NCBI GenBank assembly: GCA_905479615.1
Contig: CAJQNH010000187.1
Span: 1-15,732, forward strand
DNA: 15,732 bases
From: an uncultured Eudoraea sp.
GTDB taxonomy: Bacteria; Bacteroidota; Bacteroidia; Flavobacteriales; Flavobacteriaceae
Direction: 5' to 3'
Shown one piece after another: positions 1 through 7,306 of this stretch; position 1 is the first letter of the stretch; the number at the start of each line of letters is the position of its first letter. A program made the position numbers and the translations under genes. The notes beneath the pieces are model-generated. The model did not search any database, was not told the DNA's origin, and was given only the letters and a program-made list of their open reading frames with translations.

Positions 1-1010
1 AAGGCAAATAATTTCTTTTCATTTTCACTTAAGCTTTCCCAGTCCTTAATATCACTTGGCATAGGAGCAAGTTTTGTGTTTTGTGGGATAATGCCCATTT
101 CTTTTTGACGAGCGAATGTTTCTTCCCGTAATTTTTGCCAACCCGCATCAAATTTCCCATCGTATTTCTCTATCCATTCTTTTGGAGCGTGATGCGGTGC
201 ATGCACAGCTCCAGGAGCGTAATACACCATAAAAGGTTTCTCCGGAGTCATAGCCTTTTGAAACTTGATCCACTCGATGGCCTCATTAGTCATGTCTGTT
301 GTAAAATGATAATCTGGATCATCTTTTTTGTAAACCTTAGTTACACCGTCAAAAATAACAGGATCCCATTGGTTGGTTTCTCCTCCAATGAATCCGTAAA
401 ACTTATCAAATCCCGAATTGGTAGGCCAACGGAAAAAAGGACCAGATACGGAAACCTCCCAGGTGGCAGTTTCGTGCCATTTGCCAAAAGCAGCCGTACT
501 ATATCCATTTTGACGTAGTGTCTCTGCAACATATTTTGCATTATCGGGTCTTATCCCCTGGTTGCCATAAAATCCTGTAGCAACTTCCATTACCGACCCA
601 ACATTCATTTGATGATGATTTCTGCCAGATAGTAATGAAGCCCGGGTAGGAGAACATAAGGCAGTGGTGTGGAAACGGGTAAACCTCAAACCATTATCTG
701 CTAATCGATCAAAAGTTGGAGTTTCTATGGCTCCACCAAAAGTGCTGGTAGCTCCAAAACCAATATCATCAATCATAACGATTACAATATTTGGAGAACC
801 TTCCGGGGCTTTAACTTCAAAGATGTCCGGCTTTTCAACATTTCTTGCATCCATCTCAGTTATGGATTCTGTTTCTGGTGGATGGATAGGCAAAATGGTA
901 CGATCCATTTCAAAGTTTGCGGAGGATTCCCCTTTTTTTTGATCCTGGGGAGTGTTGCAACTGAAAATTACTGCTAACAACAGGAAAGCGATTGGAATTT
1001 TTATTTTCAT
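1..1010 (-). CDS. Arylsulfatase, formylglycine-dependent lipoprotein (C-terminus missing)
   Basis: Hydrolyses sulfate esters, probably of algal or other polysaccharides, in the periplasm or at the outer membrane. The 336 visible residues run from an ATG at 1010 and leave the window at its left edge, so the C-terminal part is missing. Residues 1-18 form a lipoprotein signal ending in AVIFSC with Cys18. The sulfatase fold begins near residue 73 with NIVIVMIDDIGFG, where Asp81 and Asp82 are metal ligands in the family. The sulfatase signature is CSPTR at 119-123; Cys119 would be matured to formylglycine, which needs a sulfatase-maturating enzyme encoded elsewhere. FGKWH (175-179) and the VHAPHHAP stretch further on are typical of the type I (S1) family, and the overall look recalls Pseudomonas AtsA-type arylsulfatases. 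The substrate cannot be read from the sequence. Confidence 0.93.
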   Translation of the reverse strand, partial: MKIKIPIAFLLLAVIFSCNTPQDQKKGESSANFEMDRTILPIHPPETESITEMDARNVEKPDIFEVKAPEGSPNIVIVMIDDIGFGATSTFGGAIETPTFDRLADNGLRFTRFHTTALCSPTRASLLSGRNHHQMNVGSVMEVATGFYGNQGIRPDNAKYVAETLRQNGYSTAAFGKWHETATWEVSVSGPFFRWPTNSGFDKFYGFIGGETNQWDPVIFDGVTKVYKKDDPDYHFTTDMTNEAIEWIKFQKAMTPEKPFMVYYAPGAVHAPHHAPKEWIEKYDGKFDAGWQKLREETFARQKEMGIIPQNTKLAPMPSDIKDWESLSENEKKLFA

Positions 1011-1053
1011 GGTTTTATGTTTATTAATTATGCTCCATCATGTTGGCCAAAGG

Positions 1054-1283
1054 CTCTTACGATGCTTTTGTTATGAGTGGAAATCGGCTGGATTTTTTTG
1101 CGCGAATCGAACGGACTAAATTTACAAAAAAGAAATATTTAATTGCCCGATAATCAATTAATTTTTTACTTCATAACAGACTTGTCACGGGCAGTTTGTT
1201 TATGAGTAACATGGGATTTCAGTTCACATATTTTTCAGCTTGGCATTCACACTGCCATTATTTATGCGCAATGTTATCAAACA
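1054..1283. repeat. Intergenic region with degenerate inverted-repeat elements
   Basis: This gap between the sulfatase start and the stop of the mutarotase-fold gene has no credible coding sequence. It holds CTTACGAT at 1056-1063, TGTTATGAG at 1069-1077 facing TTCATAACA at 1170-1178 (8 of 9 paired), and TGCCCG at 1144-1149 facing CGGGCA at 1188-1193. The stretch around 1154-1185 resembles the right end of the element at 14721-14866. A second, weaker inverted pair lies at about 1200-1270. I read it as one or two decayed copies of the intergenic element family seen elsewhere in the window; this is a by-eye inference. Confidence 0.4.
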
Positions 1284-1285
1284 GT

Positions 1286-2170
1286 TCAATTTACTTTATA
1301 CACATTATAATTCCTGGACCATTCAATTGATTGACCAGGTTTAATAAATATATTAAAAAATAACTCCGGACTAATCACGTGTTTCCATCCCCAAAGATTA
1401 ACTTTATTTGTTTGAAAACTCCCGGTTTCTCTAATCCCAATTTTACTTTTAAGGTTAATCAATTCCCATTCTGCATGAACATATTCACCGCCTGTTAGGT
1501 TACTAAAAAAGAATTGTTCTTTTGGCCTACTATTAAATTTAATTTCATTTTCCCCGATATCAACTTTTAATTCAGGATTAACCGTTTTCTCAAATAAGTC
1601 AGGTTTTAAATGAAATGGAAATTTTAATATATAATTATTCCCTACTAAATCATTATTGATTGCCGTAAAATTGTGGACATATTCATTGGTAATAATATCT
1701 TTTTCACCTGTGTTTTGTAAATAATATTTAATTGTAAAACTACTTTCATGTAATTCAATTTCTTTTCTCAATAAATACGAATATCCATTAATAGCATCTG
1801 ATTTACAACTAATTAAAACTCTATTCGCTTCAGAAATAACTTTAAATTCTGCAGGTTTGATGTTGTATGTTTTGCTAAACAGGTATTGATTATCCTCTTT
1901 TTTTAATAAGCCCACACCTATTTTATGAAACCATCCACCTATGTCGGCCTCATCAAAACCTAATGCCGTATCAATTCCGAATTCACTATAGAATCCTTTT
2001 CCAAAATAGTTCTCATTTTGACAATCAGTTCTTTCAACACTTGACATTTGAATATTTTGATAGTTTACTTCCACAATTTTTCCGGTCCAGTCAAATCGTG
2101 AGAAATTATAATTTTCAAAGGGGATATCAATTTGAATTTCCAGGTTTTTATTTTTAAGTATATGCGACAT
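1286..2170 (-). CDS. Galactose-mutarotase-fold (aldose 1-epimerase-like) protein
   Basis: A 294-residue protein without signal peptide or membrane segment, so probably cytoplasmic. It resembles the aldose 1-epimerase/galactose mutarotase superfamily, a beta-sandwich fold that binds sugars: the N-terminal FDWTGKI (26-32), GKGFYSEFGID (57-67), GGWFHKIGVG (78-87) and the central NEYVHNF (162-168) with His166 are arranged as in uncharacterised members of that superfamily. The C-terminal LWGWKHVISPELFF followed by KPGQSIEWSRNY also fits. I cannot assign the catalytic pair or the sugar with confidence, so the activity (interconversion of anomers) is inferred from the fold. It sits alone between intergenic repeats and is probably its own transcription unit. 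It could also be a sugar-binding protein without catalysis. Confidence 0.7.
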   Translation of the reverse strand: MSHILKNKNLEIQIDIPFENYNFSRFDWTGKIVEVNYQNIQMSSVERTDCQNENYFGKGFYSEFGIDTALGFDEADIGGWFHKIGVGLLKKEDNQYLFSKTYNIKPAEFKVISEANRVLISCKSDAINGYSYLLRKEIELHESSFTIKYYLQNTGEKDIITNEYVHNFTAINNDLVGNNYILKFPFHLKPDLFEKTVNPELKVDIGENEIKFNSRPKEQFFFSNLTGGEYVHAEWELINLKSKIGIRETGSFQTNKVNLWGWKHVISPELFFNIFIKPGQSIEWSRNYNVYKVN

Positions 2171-2274
2171 AGCAGGAAAAGAGGAATAGATTAAAGCTAA
2201 AGAAACAGTTTATAATATTTACTTGTACAATCAATATCTGGTAACGATTTGAATAAGGAACTTTTCAAGGAACT

Positions 2275-3393
2275 TTATTGTAACATTAGTTTTGCAATAG
2301 GGTGAATAATTTCTTGCCTGAAATCTTCTTCATAGTCACAATTTCCCAAAACAACAAGTCCAATTTTCTCCTCTGGGAACATCATTAAAAAACTTCTAAA
2401 TCCTTTGTCCCCGCCAAAATGACCTATGGCATGTTTTGACTCAAAATTGTATTGTTGAAATCCTAATCCTATTTGCGAGAATTTAACTGAAGCGGGTTTC
2501 AAGGTCAAGGGGTAATTGTTCCCAGGAGTATTTCGTTTAGATTCCTTCAAAAAGTGAATCATCCACTTACTTAATTCTAAAGCTGAGGCATTCAGCGTAC
2601 TACTAGCAGCATGCTCTCTTGTATATGGGTAGGTGTCTCTTTCATATACATTCCCAACTATTTTATTTTTGGTATGTGGTGATGTAGTGAGAGAGTCATG
2701 AATGTAGAAATATCTAAAGTCGCTAAAAACCATACCTGAGGGATTTAGAATATTATTTTTTAAATAATCTTCAAACGAACTTTTAGTCTTTTTTTCAATC
2801 ACGTATCCCAATAGATTATAACCCAAATTGCTGTAAGAATAGGTAAGAGAAGGCTCCGATTCCAGTTTAAGATTTAGGCTGACAACATACTCTTTTAAGC
2901 TCGTATTGGATTGATTATTGTTTTCCCAGTGATAGTCATTAACATCAGGTAAGCCAGAGGTGTGATTTAATAAATCTTTAATGGATATTTTCTTAATCTG
3001 TTCGTCTTTAAACTGCAACTCGGGAATAACTTTGTATAGTTTATCATCAAGTGAAAGTAGCCCATCATTTGTCAATTTAACAATGGCCGAGGATGTAAAT
3101 AATTTGCTAACCGAAGCAGTATGAAATATGGTATGTTCCGAAACCGGATTATTTTTTTCTATATTTCTAACACCATATCCCTTGGTGTATATGACAGAAT
3201 CATTTCTCACCAGGCCAATAGAAAGGCCGGGAATATTATATTCGTTCATTTTATTGATCACTATCGAATCAACTTTATCATTAAATCCATTTAAAGATTT
3301 TTTGACCTCAAGATTTTGCTTAAATGATTTATCAGCACACGATTGTATGCTGATCAGGATTAAAAGTAATATTACAAAAGTTGTTTTTTTCAT
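2275..3393 (-). CDS. Serine hydrolase, beta-lactamase (class C-like) family lipoprotein
   Basis: Belongs to the beta-lactamase/penicillin-binding-protein-like serine hydrolases (PF00144). Such proteins include esterases, D-aminopeptidases and true class C enzymes, so resistance should not be assumed. With the start at 3393 it has 372 residues: a lipoprotein signal (MKKTTFVILL and on) ending at Cys19, the nucleophile motif S94-V-S-K97, the Y187-S-N189 motif in YSYSNLGYNLLGY, and H325-F-G327 in place of the KTG box, as is usual in the non-lactamase branch. An in-frame ATG lies at 3417, but its extra codons lie in the CTAACGAT intergenic motif and spoil the signal peptide, so I prefer 3393. Likely anchored in the cell envelope. 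The substrate is unknown; cell-wall peptides or small esters are the usual options. Confidence 0.9.
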   Translation of the reverse strand: MKKTTFVILLLILISIQSCADKSFKQNLEVKKSLNGFNDKVDSIVINKMNEYNIPGLSIGLVRNDSVIYTKGYGVRNIEKNNPVSEHTIFHTASVSKLFTSSAIVKLTNDGLLSLDDKLYKVIPELQFKDEQIKKISIKDLLNHTSGLPDVNDYHWENNNQSNTSLKEYVVSLNLKLESEPSLTYSYSNLGYNLLGYVIEKKTKSSFEDYLKNNILNPSGMVFSDFRYFYIHDSLTTSPHTKNKIVGNVYERDTYPYTREHAASSTLNASALELSKWMIHFLKESKRNTPGNNYPLTLKPASVKFSQIGLGFQQYNFESKHAIGHFGGDKGFRSFLMMFPEEKIGLVVLGNCDYEEDFRQEIIHPIAKLMLQ

Positions 3394-3402
3394 ATAATTA
3401 AA

Positions 3403-3524
3403 GCTAACGATTCGCACAAAAACAGTAGCCGATTGCGGGCTTCATTCCTGTCAATTTACAATGAAGTTTAGCGGCGTACAAAGATTTATTTTATTACTGA
3501 ACCTGCAATTATTTTTGTATAAAG
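3403..3524. repeat. Intergenic element with CTAACGAT entry motif
   Basis: The gap between two minus-strand genes is filled from near the start codon of the serine hydrolase to the stop codon of the glycosyltransferase. It begins with GCTAACGATTC (3403-3413) and ends at TAAAGCTACGG, whose CTA at 3525-3527 is the glycosyltransferase stop codon read on the minus strand. TAAAGCTAACG at the left and TAAAGCTACGG at the right form an approximate direct repeat. It has no coding content and is grouped with the other intergenic elements because of the shared CTAACGAT motif. Confidence 0.4.
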
Positions 3525-5048
3525 CTACGGGTAGTTTTTAGTTTCGTTAATTTCATTTTCTATTCTTTTATTAATATCAATTTTAGCACCTGTAAAAGAA
3601 AAAATCATTGTTTTGTATTCCCTGGCATAGTGATTTTTTATAGAATCAGCCAAAACAGCAAAATTAAAATACGGACCAGTTTCTTTCATCTCATTATCTT
3701 TTTCTTTATAGTTCTTAACCCTTATGAGATTAGTATATTTCCGTTCCAGATTAAACCAGTTAATATAGTCTGCGCTAAATGAAACTGCTTTAATTTCCTC
3801 TTTTGTATAATAGTTTATTGCACCTGCTTGTCCATAATTATCGCAAATCACAATTGTTTGGTTTGGATTGGGCAACTTTAAATAAATGGAATCTACTTTT
3901 TGCGCTAATTCTTGCCAACCCAGCATATCTGCAAAATCCTGCGGCAGTAAATGATCTTTGCCATCTTCCCAGCGAAGCAGCCCATAGGATTCATATCGTT
4001 TTGAATGCGCTACTATATATTCGGGACTTCTATTGGGAAATGCAATACTGAAGATTGGAATAAAAACCAATACTGGAATAGCAATAGCTACAGCTTGTAA
4101 ATATTTTTTCCATCCTTCATTTAAAAGATTCGCAAGAAAAACCGAACCAAAAGAAATATAAATCGGGTATAGTCCTATTGCGTAGTAGTCTTTGGCTTTG
4201 AAATATAGAAAAAGGATGAGTGTAAAAAAGAATGTCCAAAATAAAGGCATATATTTTCTGAAAGGTTTGTAAAAAAGTAAAGCATATAAGGCGAAAGCAA
4301 TTACAAACAAAGAACCCAGGAAAAAAAGCAATTGTGATTTTAAAAACCCTATTCTGTCAACATTTACCAATTGGGTGTCTGCCAATTCATTTAAATGATG
4401 AACAACAGGAAAATTATTATTGAATTGCCACAAAAGGTTAGGTGAAATGAATAATAACCCTAAAAATAAGGCAATGTAAAATTCCTTCAGAATAAATATT
4501 TTACGTTGTTCTGTTAGTAAAATAGCAGGCAGCAGACCAAAAAGCAGAAAAATGATATTGTATTTGTTTAGAAATCCAAGGGCAAATACCATTGCCGCAA
4601 CAAAAAGCCATTTCGGTTTTTTGGTATTGAAATATTTAATGATAACGAAGTAAAAAGCTGTCCAGCTTAAAACGTCCAGTGAATTAGGCTGATACAATGT
4701 ATTTAATCTTAAAAGGGCTGAAAATAAAATACAAGTTGCACCTAAAATTAATGCAAATAAATTCCCTTTTAGCTCTTCAATTGTTTTCCAAACTACAAGA
4801 ATTGTTAAAGCACCGAACAATGAAGGAAAGAATTTTACCCAAAAAACGGAATTGCCCAAAAGATAAATAATACTGGAAATCCATGAAGTAACAGGTGGGA
4901 CGGATAAATATCCCCATGCCAAATGATGTGCTTGATCAAGATAAAGGTATTCGTCTCTTTGTAAGTCGTATTCAGGGCTTATTAAAATATATTGTAGCAG
5001 AAACTTTAAAAATATAAAGCCAACTAAAATCCACATCTTTTTCTTCAC
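3525..5048 (-). CDS. Membrane glycosyltransferase, GT39/PMT_2 type (ArnT-like)
   Basis: A 507-residue integral membrane protein with about ten hydrophobic segments in the first two thirds and a soluble C-terminal domain of about 150 residues. The N-terminal layout fits the dolichyl/undecaprenyl-phosphate-sugar transferases: one membrane helix, then LQRDEYLYLDQAHHLAWGY at about 29-47, in which Asp32-Glu33 matches the catalytic acidic residues of this family, then VPPVTSW. Such enzymes move a sugar from a polyprenyl-phosphate donor to lipid, protein or polysaccharide on the outer face of the inner membrane. The acceptor and sugar cannot be told from the sequence. No polyprenyl-phosphate sugar synthase or polysaccharide genes lie beside it, so it looks like a stand-alone accessory gene. 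ATG at 5048 starts the protein directly at its first membrane helix. Confidence 0.88.
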   Translation of the reverse strand: MKKKMWILVGFIFLKFLLQYILISPEYDLQRDEYLYLDQAHHLAWGYLSVPPVTSWISSIIYLLGNSVFWVKFFPSLFGALTILVVWKTIEELKGNLFALILGATCILFSALLRLNTLYQPNSLDVLSWTAFYFVIIKYFNTKKPKWLFVAAMVFALGFLNKYNIIFLLFGLLPAILLTEQRKIFILKEFYIALFLGLLFISPNLLWQFNNNFPVVHHLNELADTQLVNVDRIGFLKSQLLFFLGSLFVIAFALYALLFYKPFRKYMPLFWTFFFTLILFLYFKAKDYYAIGLYPIYISFGSVFLANLLNEGWKKYLQAVAIAIPVLVFIPIFSIAFPNRSPEYIVAHSKRYESYGLLRWEDGKDHLLPQDFADMLGWQELAQKVDSIYLKLPNPNQTIVICDNYGQAGAINYYTKEEIKAVSFSADYINWFNLERKYTNLIRVKNYKEKDNEMKETGPYFNFAVLADSIKNHYAREYKTMIFSFTGAKIDINKRIENEINETKNYP

Positions 5049-5070
5049 TAGTACTCGTATTAAATTACCG

Positions 5071-5136
5071 CTTACGATTCTGGCTATAATTTGGTGCGGA
5101 TAGGGTTTTATAGAAGCGTTGAATTATAGTCAGAAT
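5071..5136. repeat. Long imperfect hairpin in the gap between the DinB-like and glycosyltransferase genes
   Basis: ATTCTGGCTATAATT at 5077-5091 pairs with AATTATAGTCAGAAT at 5122-5136: 14 of 15 positions are complementary and the other can form a G-U pair in one strand, around a 30-nt loop. CTTACGAT at 5071-5078 overlaps the left arm. The hairpin lies just after the DinB-like stop and just before the glycosyltransferase start. There is no T-run next to the arms, so it does not look like a standard intrinsic terminator. Confidence 0.65.
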
Positions 5137-5144
5137 AATCCAGA

Positions 5145-5732
5145 TCATTCAGGTAGCCTCTTTTTCACCAGTGCTATTTGACCCATATGATTGGACATAT
5201 GATCCAAAACATGAAACCATGCCCAATGGTTGTTAATGCCCTCATCTATATTTGCTGCAAACCACTCATCATCTTTGGTTTTAAGACCTTCGAGCGTTTT
5301 TTCCCGAACCTGATCCCATAGATCCAAATAATATTTTATAGGTTTTCCTTTTAGTTTGTCTCTTGATTCTGCTCCCATACCTCCGGCAATTCGCCAAAAT
5401 TCTCCTTCTTCATTAGTCCAGGTGCGTTCTTCTAAAGTTTCAACCTGGTAATATGCTTCAGTGGCCACTAAATGCATAATTATGGCTCCAATACTGTTGG
5501 CCTTGTCGTCAAATAAGTAATCTGTTTCCGCTTGATCTAAATCACGGATATCTTCCACAAGTCGATCCTTTAATTTTTCCAGCATATCTACCATTAAACC
5601 AATTTGGGTTGTATATCCTTTTGCTGGTTTAATTTCATATTGTGCATTCACTAATGAAAGCGAAAAAAATAAAATTAATAGCGCAGCATTTTTCTTTTTA
5701 GACTTTACGGTATCATGTTTTAATACTATCAT
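5145..5732 (-). CDS. Exported DinB-like (DinB_2-type) four-helix protein
   Basis: A 195-residue protein of the DinB/YfiT-like putative metalloenzyme superfamily, a four-helix bundle that usually carries a metal on three histidines; members include thiol transferases and many uncharacterised proteins. The candidate ligands are His87 in IMHLVATEAYY, and His178 and His182 in HVLDHMSNHMGQI, the family's closing motif. Unlike most relatives it starts with a basic stretch and a hydrophobic segment (about 16-28) ending in VNAQ, a good signal-peptide cleavage site near Ala30, so it should work in the periplasm. The only other methionine before the fold is at residue 47, which supports the ATG at 5732. 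It stands alone, followed downstream by the 5077-5136 hairpin. The reaction is unknown. Confidence 0.85.
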   Translation of the reverse strand: MIVLKHDTVKSKKKNAALLILFFSLSLVNAQYEIKPAKGYTTQIGLMVDMLEKLKDRLVEDIRDLDQAETDYLFDDKANSIGAIIMHLVATEAYYQVETLEERTWTNEEGEFWRIAGGMGAESRDKLKGKPIKYYLDLWDQVREKTLEGLKTKDDEWFAANIDEGINNHWAWFHVLDHMSNHMGQIALVKKRLPE

Positions 5733-5901
5733 AGCTTAATTTATATAGGGTTTTCGAGCTAAATGTAAAACATTAATTTTAGCATTATGGTCCGGGCTAT
5801 GAATTCTTGTTGTATAGTCTAAAATAGATAAATTCTTTCGGTTTGGTGTTTTAGGACAATGAATTATGGCCGCTGTTGTAGCAGTTTTTTATTTAACGAT
5901 A

Positions 5902-6249
5902 TTATTTATCAGACCAAACTGCCAGTTCATTTTCGGAGGGATCAACAAAATGAAACCTCCGACCACCTGGAAAAGAAAAAATATCTTTTATGATTTTACC
6001 GCCAGCCTTGACAATTTTGTTTTTTATCAATTCAAGATTTTTGTGATATAAAACAATTAATGCACCATTTACAATTTCATTTTCAGTTATTTCAAATCCA
6101 CCCGAAAGTCCACTTTCCGAAAAAGCTGTATATGTTGGTCCATAATCCGTAAAAGTCCAATTAAAAGAGGCCGTATAAAATTCTTTTATTTTTTCAAGGT
6201 CTTTCGCTTTGAATTCAATGTAATTGATGTGATTATCTTTGATTTCCAT
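5902..6249 (-). CDS. VOC-superfamily protein (glyoxalase/dioxygenase fold)
   Basis: A 115-residue cytoplasmic protein of the vicinal-oxygen-chelate superfamily, whose members include glyoxalase I, extradiol dioxygenases and antibiotic-binding proteins. It shows the usual opening HINYIEFKAKDLEKIKEFY (7-25), a central GGFEI, and the closing motif PGGRRFHFVDPSENELAVWS (94-113), with His100 and Glu108 where metal ligands or their remnants sit. At this length it is one domain with two beta-alpha-beta-beta-beta modules, typical of small stand-alone VOC proteins that dimerise. The substrate cannot be deduced. Start ATG at 6249. The gap of about 170 bp to the DinB-like gene has no visible signal. Confidence 0.88.
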   Translation of the reverse strand: MEIKDNHINYIEFKAKDLEKIKEFYTASFNWTFTDYGPTYTAFSESGLSGGFEITENEIVNGALIVLYHKNLELIKNKIVKAGGKIIKDIFSFPGGRRFHFVDPSENELAVWSDK

Positions 6250-6505
6250 TTTAACAGATTTAATCTACCGGTCTTTTTTCTCAAATTAGTCTCTGTTTTA
6301 GCAGCAGTCAATTTAAGGTATGTCACGTTATTCGCTATTACGGCTTACTAAATGAAAATTAGCGTTTTGATAATGGCATTCTTTCCAGTTAGCATAAATA
6401 TATAAAATCACCTAAACTTCAATCTACTACTTAATCAGCTATTTTTTAAACACCTTGTTATTTGGGTTTTCTCAACCTACAGTTCAAAATTTTATCATAC
6501 TAAAA

Positions 6506-7222
6506 CTAGTCAGATTTTATTTTATACTGATAAGGATTTTGCCCGGGTGAATTTTTTTTAGATTTTTTGGGTAATCTGTCAAATAATCCTGTCGATAGTA
6601 TTTTTTTCTGAAATCTGCTGCGATCCAGTTTTTCCTCCAGTATTGCTTGATGAAGTTGATGAAGTTCAGGCATGGTAAATTTGTCTGGCAGCAAATTATA
6701 GGTGAGTTGTTCGTGCTTTAAATCCTCCTTTAAACGGTTTCTGGCTTTCGTCAGAATAGATCTATGATCCATCCAGATTTCCGGTAGATCATCAAAGTCA
6801 AACCAGGAAATCGCTTCATCCATAATTCCGGGAGTGGGATGAATTTCCGCTATATTGACTAAAGAGTAATAGGTGAGTGTTACAAATCGATTGTTAACCC
6901 AGTAATCATCTTTCCAGTCCAGGTTATTGTTTTTAATAAATTCTTTCCATTCATTTTTGAATTGACGATCCCTATTGCCAAAAACTGAAAGAAATTTGAG
7001 ATGCGGGTTGTCAAGCCCGGTCCTCTCTTTCAGAATCCTGATAGCAGCGTCATCCACCGATTCACTATTTTTAATATACCCACCTGGGAGCAGCCATTTT
7101 TCATCAATCTGGAGAAGCAGGCATTTGAGTTTATTATTCTGATACCCTATTATTACCAGGTCTATAGACAAGTTGGGTAAAAACTGCTTGTTTGCTTTTT
7201 CTAAAAATTTTATGATTTCCAT
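6506..7222 (-). CDS. Nudix/winged-helix transcriptional regulator (NrtR-like family)
   Basis: Transcription factor with an N-terminal Nudix-fold sensor and a C-terminal winged helix, the design of NrtR and of the arabinose regulator AraR of Bacteroides. With ATG at 7222 it has 238 residues. The Nudix domain covers about 16-145; its Nudix box (48-70) reads G-x5-E-x7-R-I-L-K-E-R-x-G-L, so the REUxEE core is RILKER. Loss of two of the conserved glutamates points to binding a ligand rather than hydrolysing it. The winged helix follows at about 165-238, with TYNLLPDKFTMPELHQLHQA and LDRSRFQKKIL typical of the family. A GTG at 7255 would add eleven residues, but it lies in the first operator box, so I reject it. 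The gene is divergent from the GH3 gene and shares an 84-bp control region, so it probably regulates that gene and itself. Confidence 0.9.
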   Translation of the reverse strand: MEIIKFLEKANKQFLPNLSIDLVIIGYQNNKLKCLLLQIDEKWLLPGGYIKNSESVDDAAIRILKERTGLDNPHLKFLSVFGNRDRQFKNEWKEFIKNNNLDWKDDYWVNNRFVTLTYYSLVNIAEIHPTPGIMDEAISWFDFDDLPEIWMDHRSILTKARNRLKEDLKHEQLTYNLLPDKFTMPELHQLHQAILEEKLDRSRFQKKILSTGLFDRLPKKSKKNSPGQNPYQYKIKSD

Positions 7223-7239
7223 AAAGTAAAAATAGCATA

Positions 7240-7256
7240 TGTGGCATATAGACACA
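7240..7256. promoter_or_regulatory. Operator box 1 of the regulator/GH3 control region
   Basis: TGTGGC-N5-GACACA, an imperfect palindrome (five of six positions per arm are symmetric). The same bases outside the spacer recur 35 nt downstream at 7275-7291, and both copies are followed by ATTA. It lies 18 bp upstream of the regulator start codon on the minus strand, so binding here could repress the regulator's own promoter. Assignment to the neighbouring Nudix/winged-helix protein is inference from location and duplication. Confidence 0.7.
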
Positions 7257-7268
7257 ATTAAATTTAAT

Positions 7269-7276
7269 TATATTTG
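7269..7276 (+). promoter_or_regulatory. Bacteroidetes-type -7 box for the GH3 gene
   Basis: TATATTTG matches the TAnnTTTG -7 consensus of the Bacteroidetes primary sigma factor. It ends 30 bp before the GH3 start codon and overlaps the first two bases of operator box 2. No TTG at the usual -33 distance is obvious. Transcription would start near 7283, within box 2. Confidence 0.55.
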
Positions 7277-7291
7277 TGGCGTAATGACACA
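7275..7291. promoter_or_regulatory. Operator box 2, overlapping the GH3 promoter
   Basis: Second copy of TGTGGC-N5-GACACA with a different 5-nt spacer (GTAAT instead of ATATA). Its position over the expected transcription start of the GH3 gene suggests that the bound regulator blocks transcription. The 35-nt spacing between the boxes is a little over three helical turns, which would allow two dimers on nearly the same DNA face. Confidence 0.7.
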
Positions 7292-7306
7292 ATTAACTAT
7301 AGTTAT

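Noticed and set aside
135..942. Plus-strand open frames at 135-518 and 664-942
   Set aside because: They lie antisense within the sulfatase gene, which has clear family motifs; the plus-strand translations show no recognisable domain.
2275..3393. Antibiotic-resistance class C beta-lactamase
   Set aside because: The SxxK and YxN motifs are shared by the wider esterase/peptidase family, and HFG replaces KTG; nothing singles out a lactamase.
5077..5136. Intrinsic terminator for the DinB-like gene
   Set aside because: The hairpin has A+T-rich arms, a 30-nt loop and no T-run after either arm.
5866..6051. Short plus-strand frame opposite the VOC gene
   Set aside because: Most of it is the antisense of the conserved VOC C-terminus; no domain or promoter supports it.
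7227..7257. Promoter of the Nudix regulator (TTG at 7255-7257 and TATTTTTA at 7227-7234, minus strand)
   Set aside because: The spacing is acceptable, but the -7 box lacks its final G and would place the transcript start almost on the start codon, so the support is too weak.
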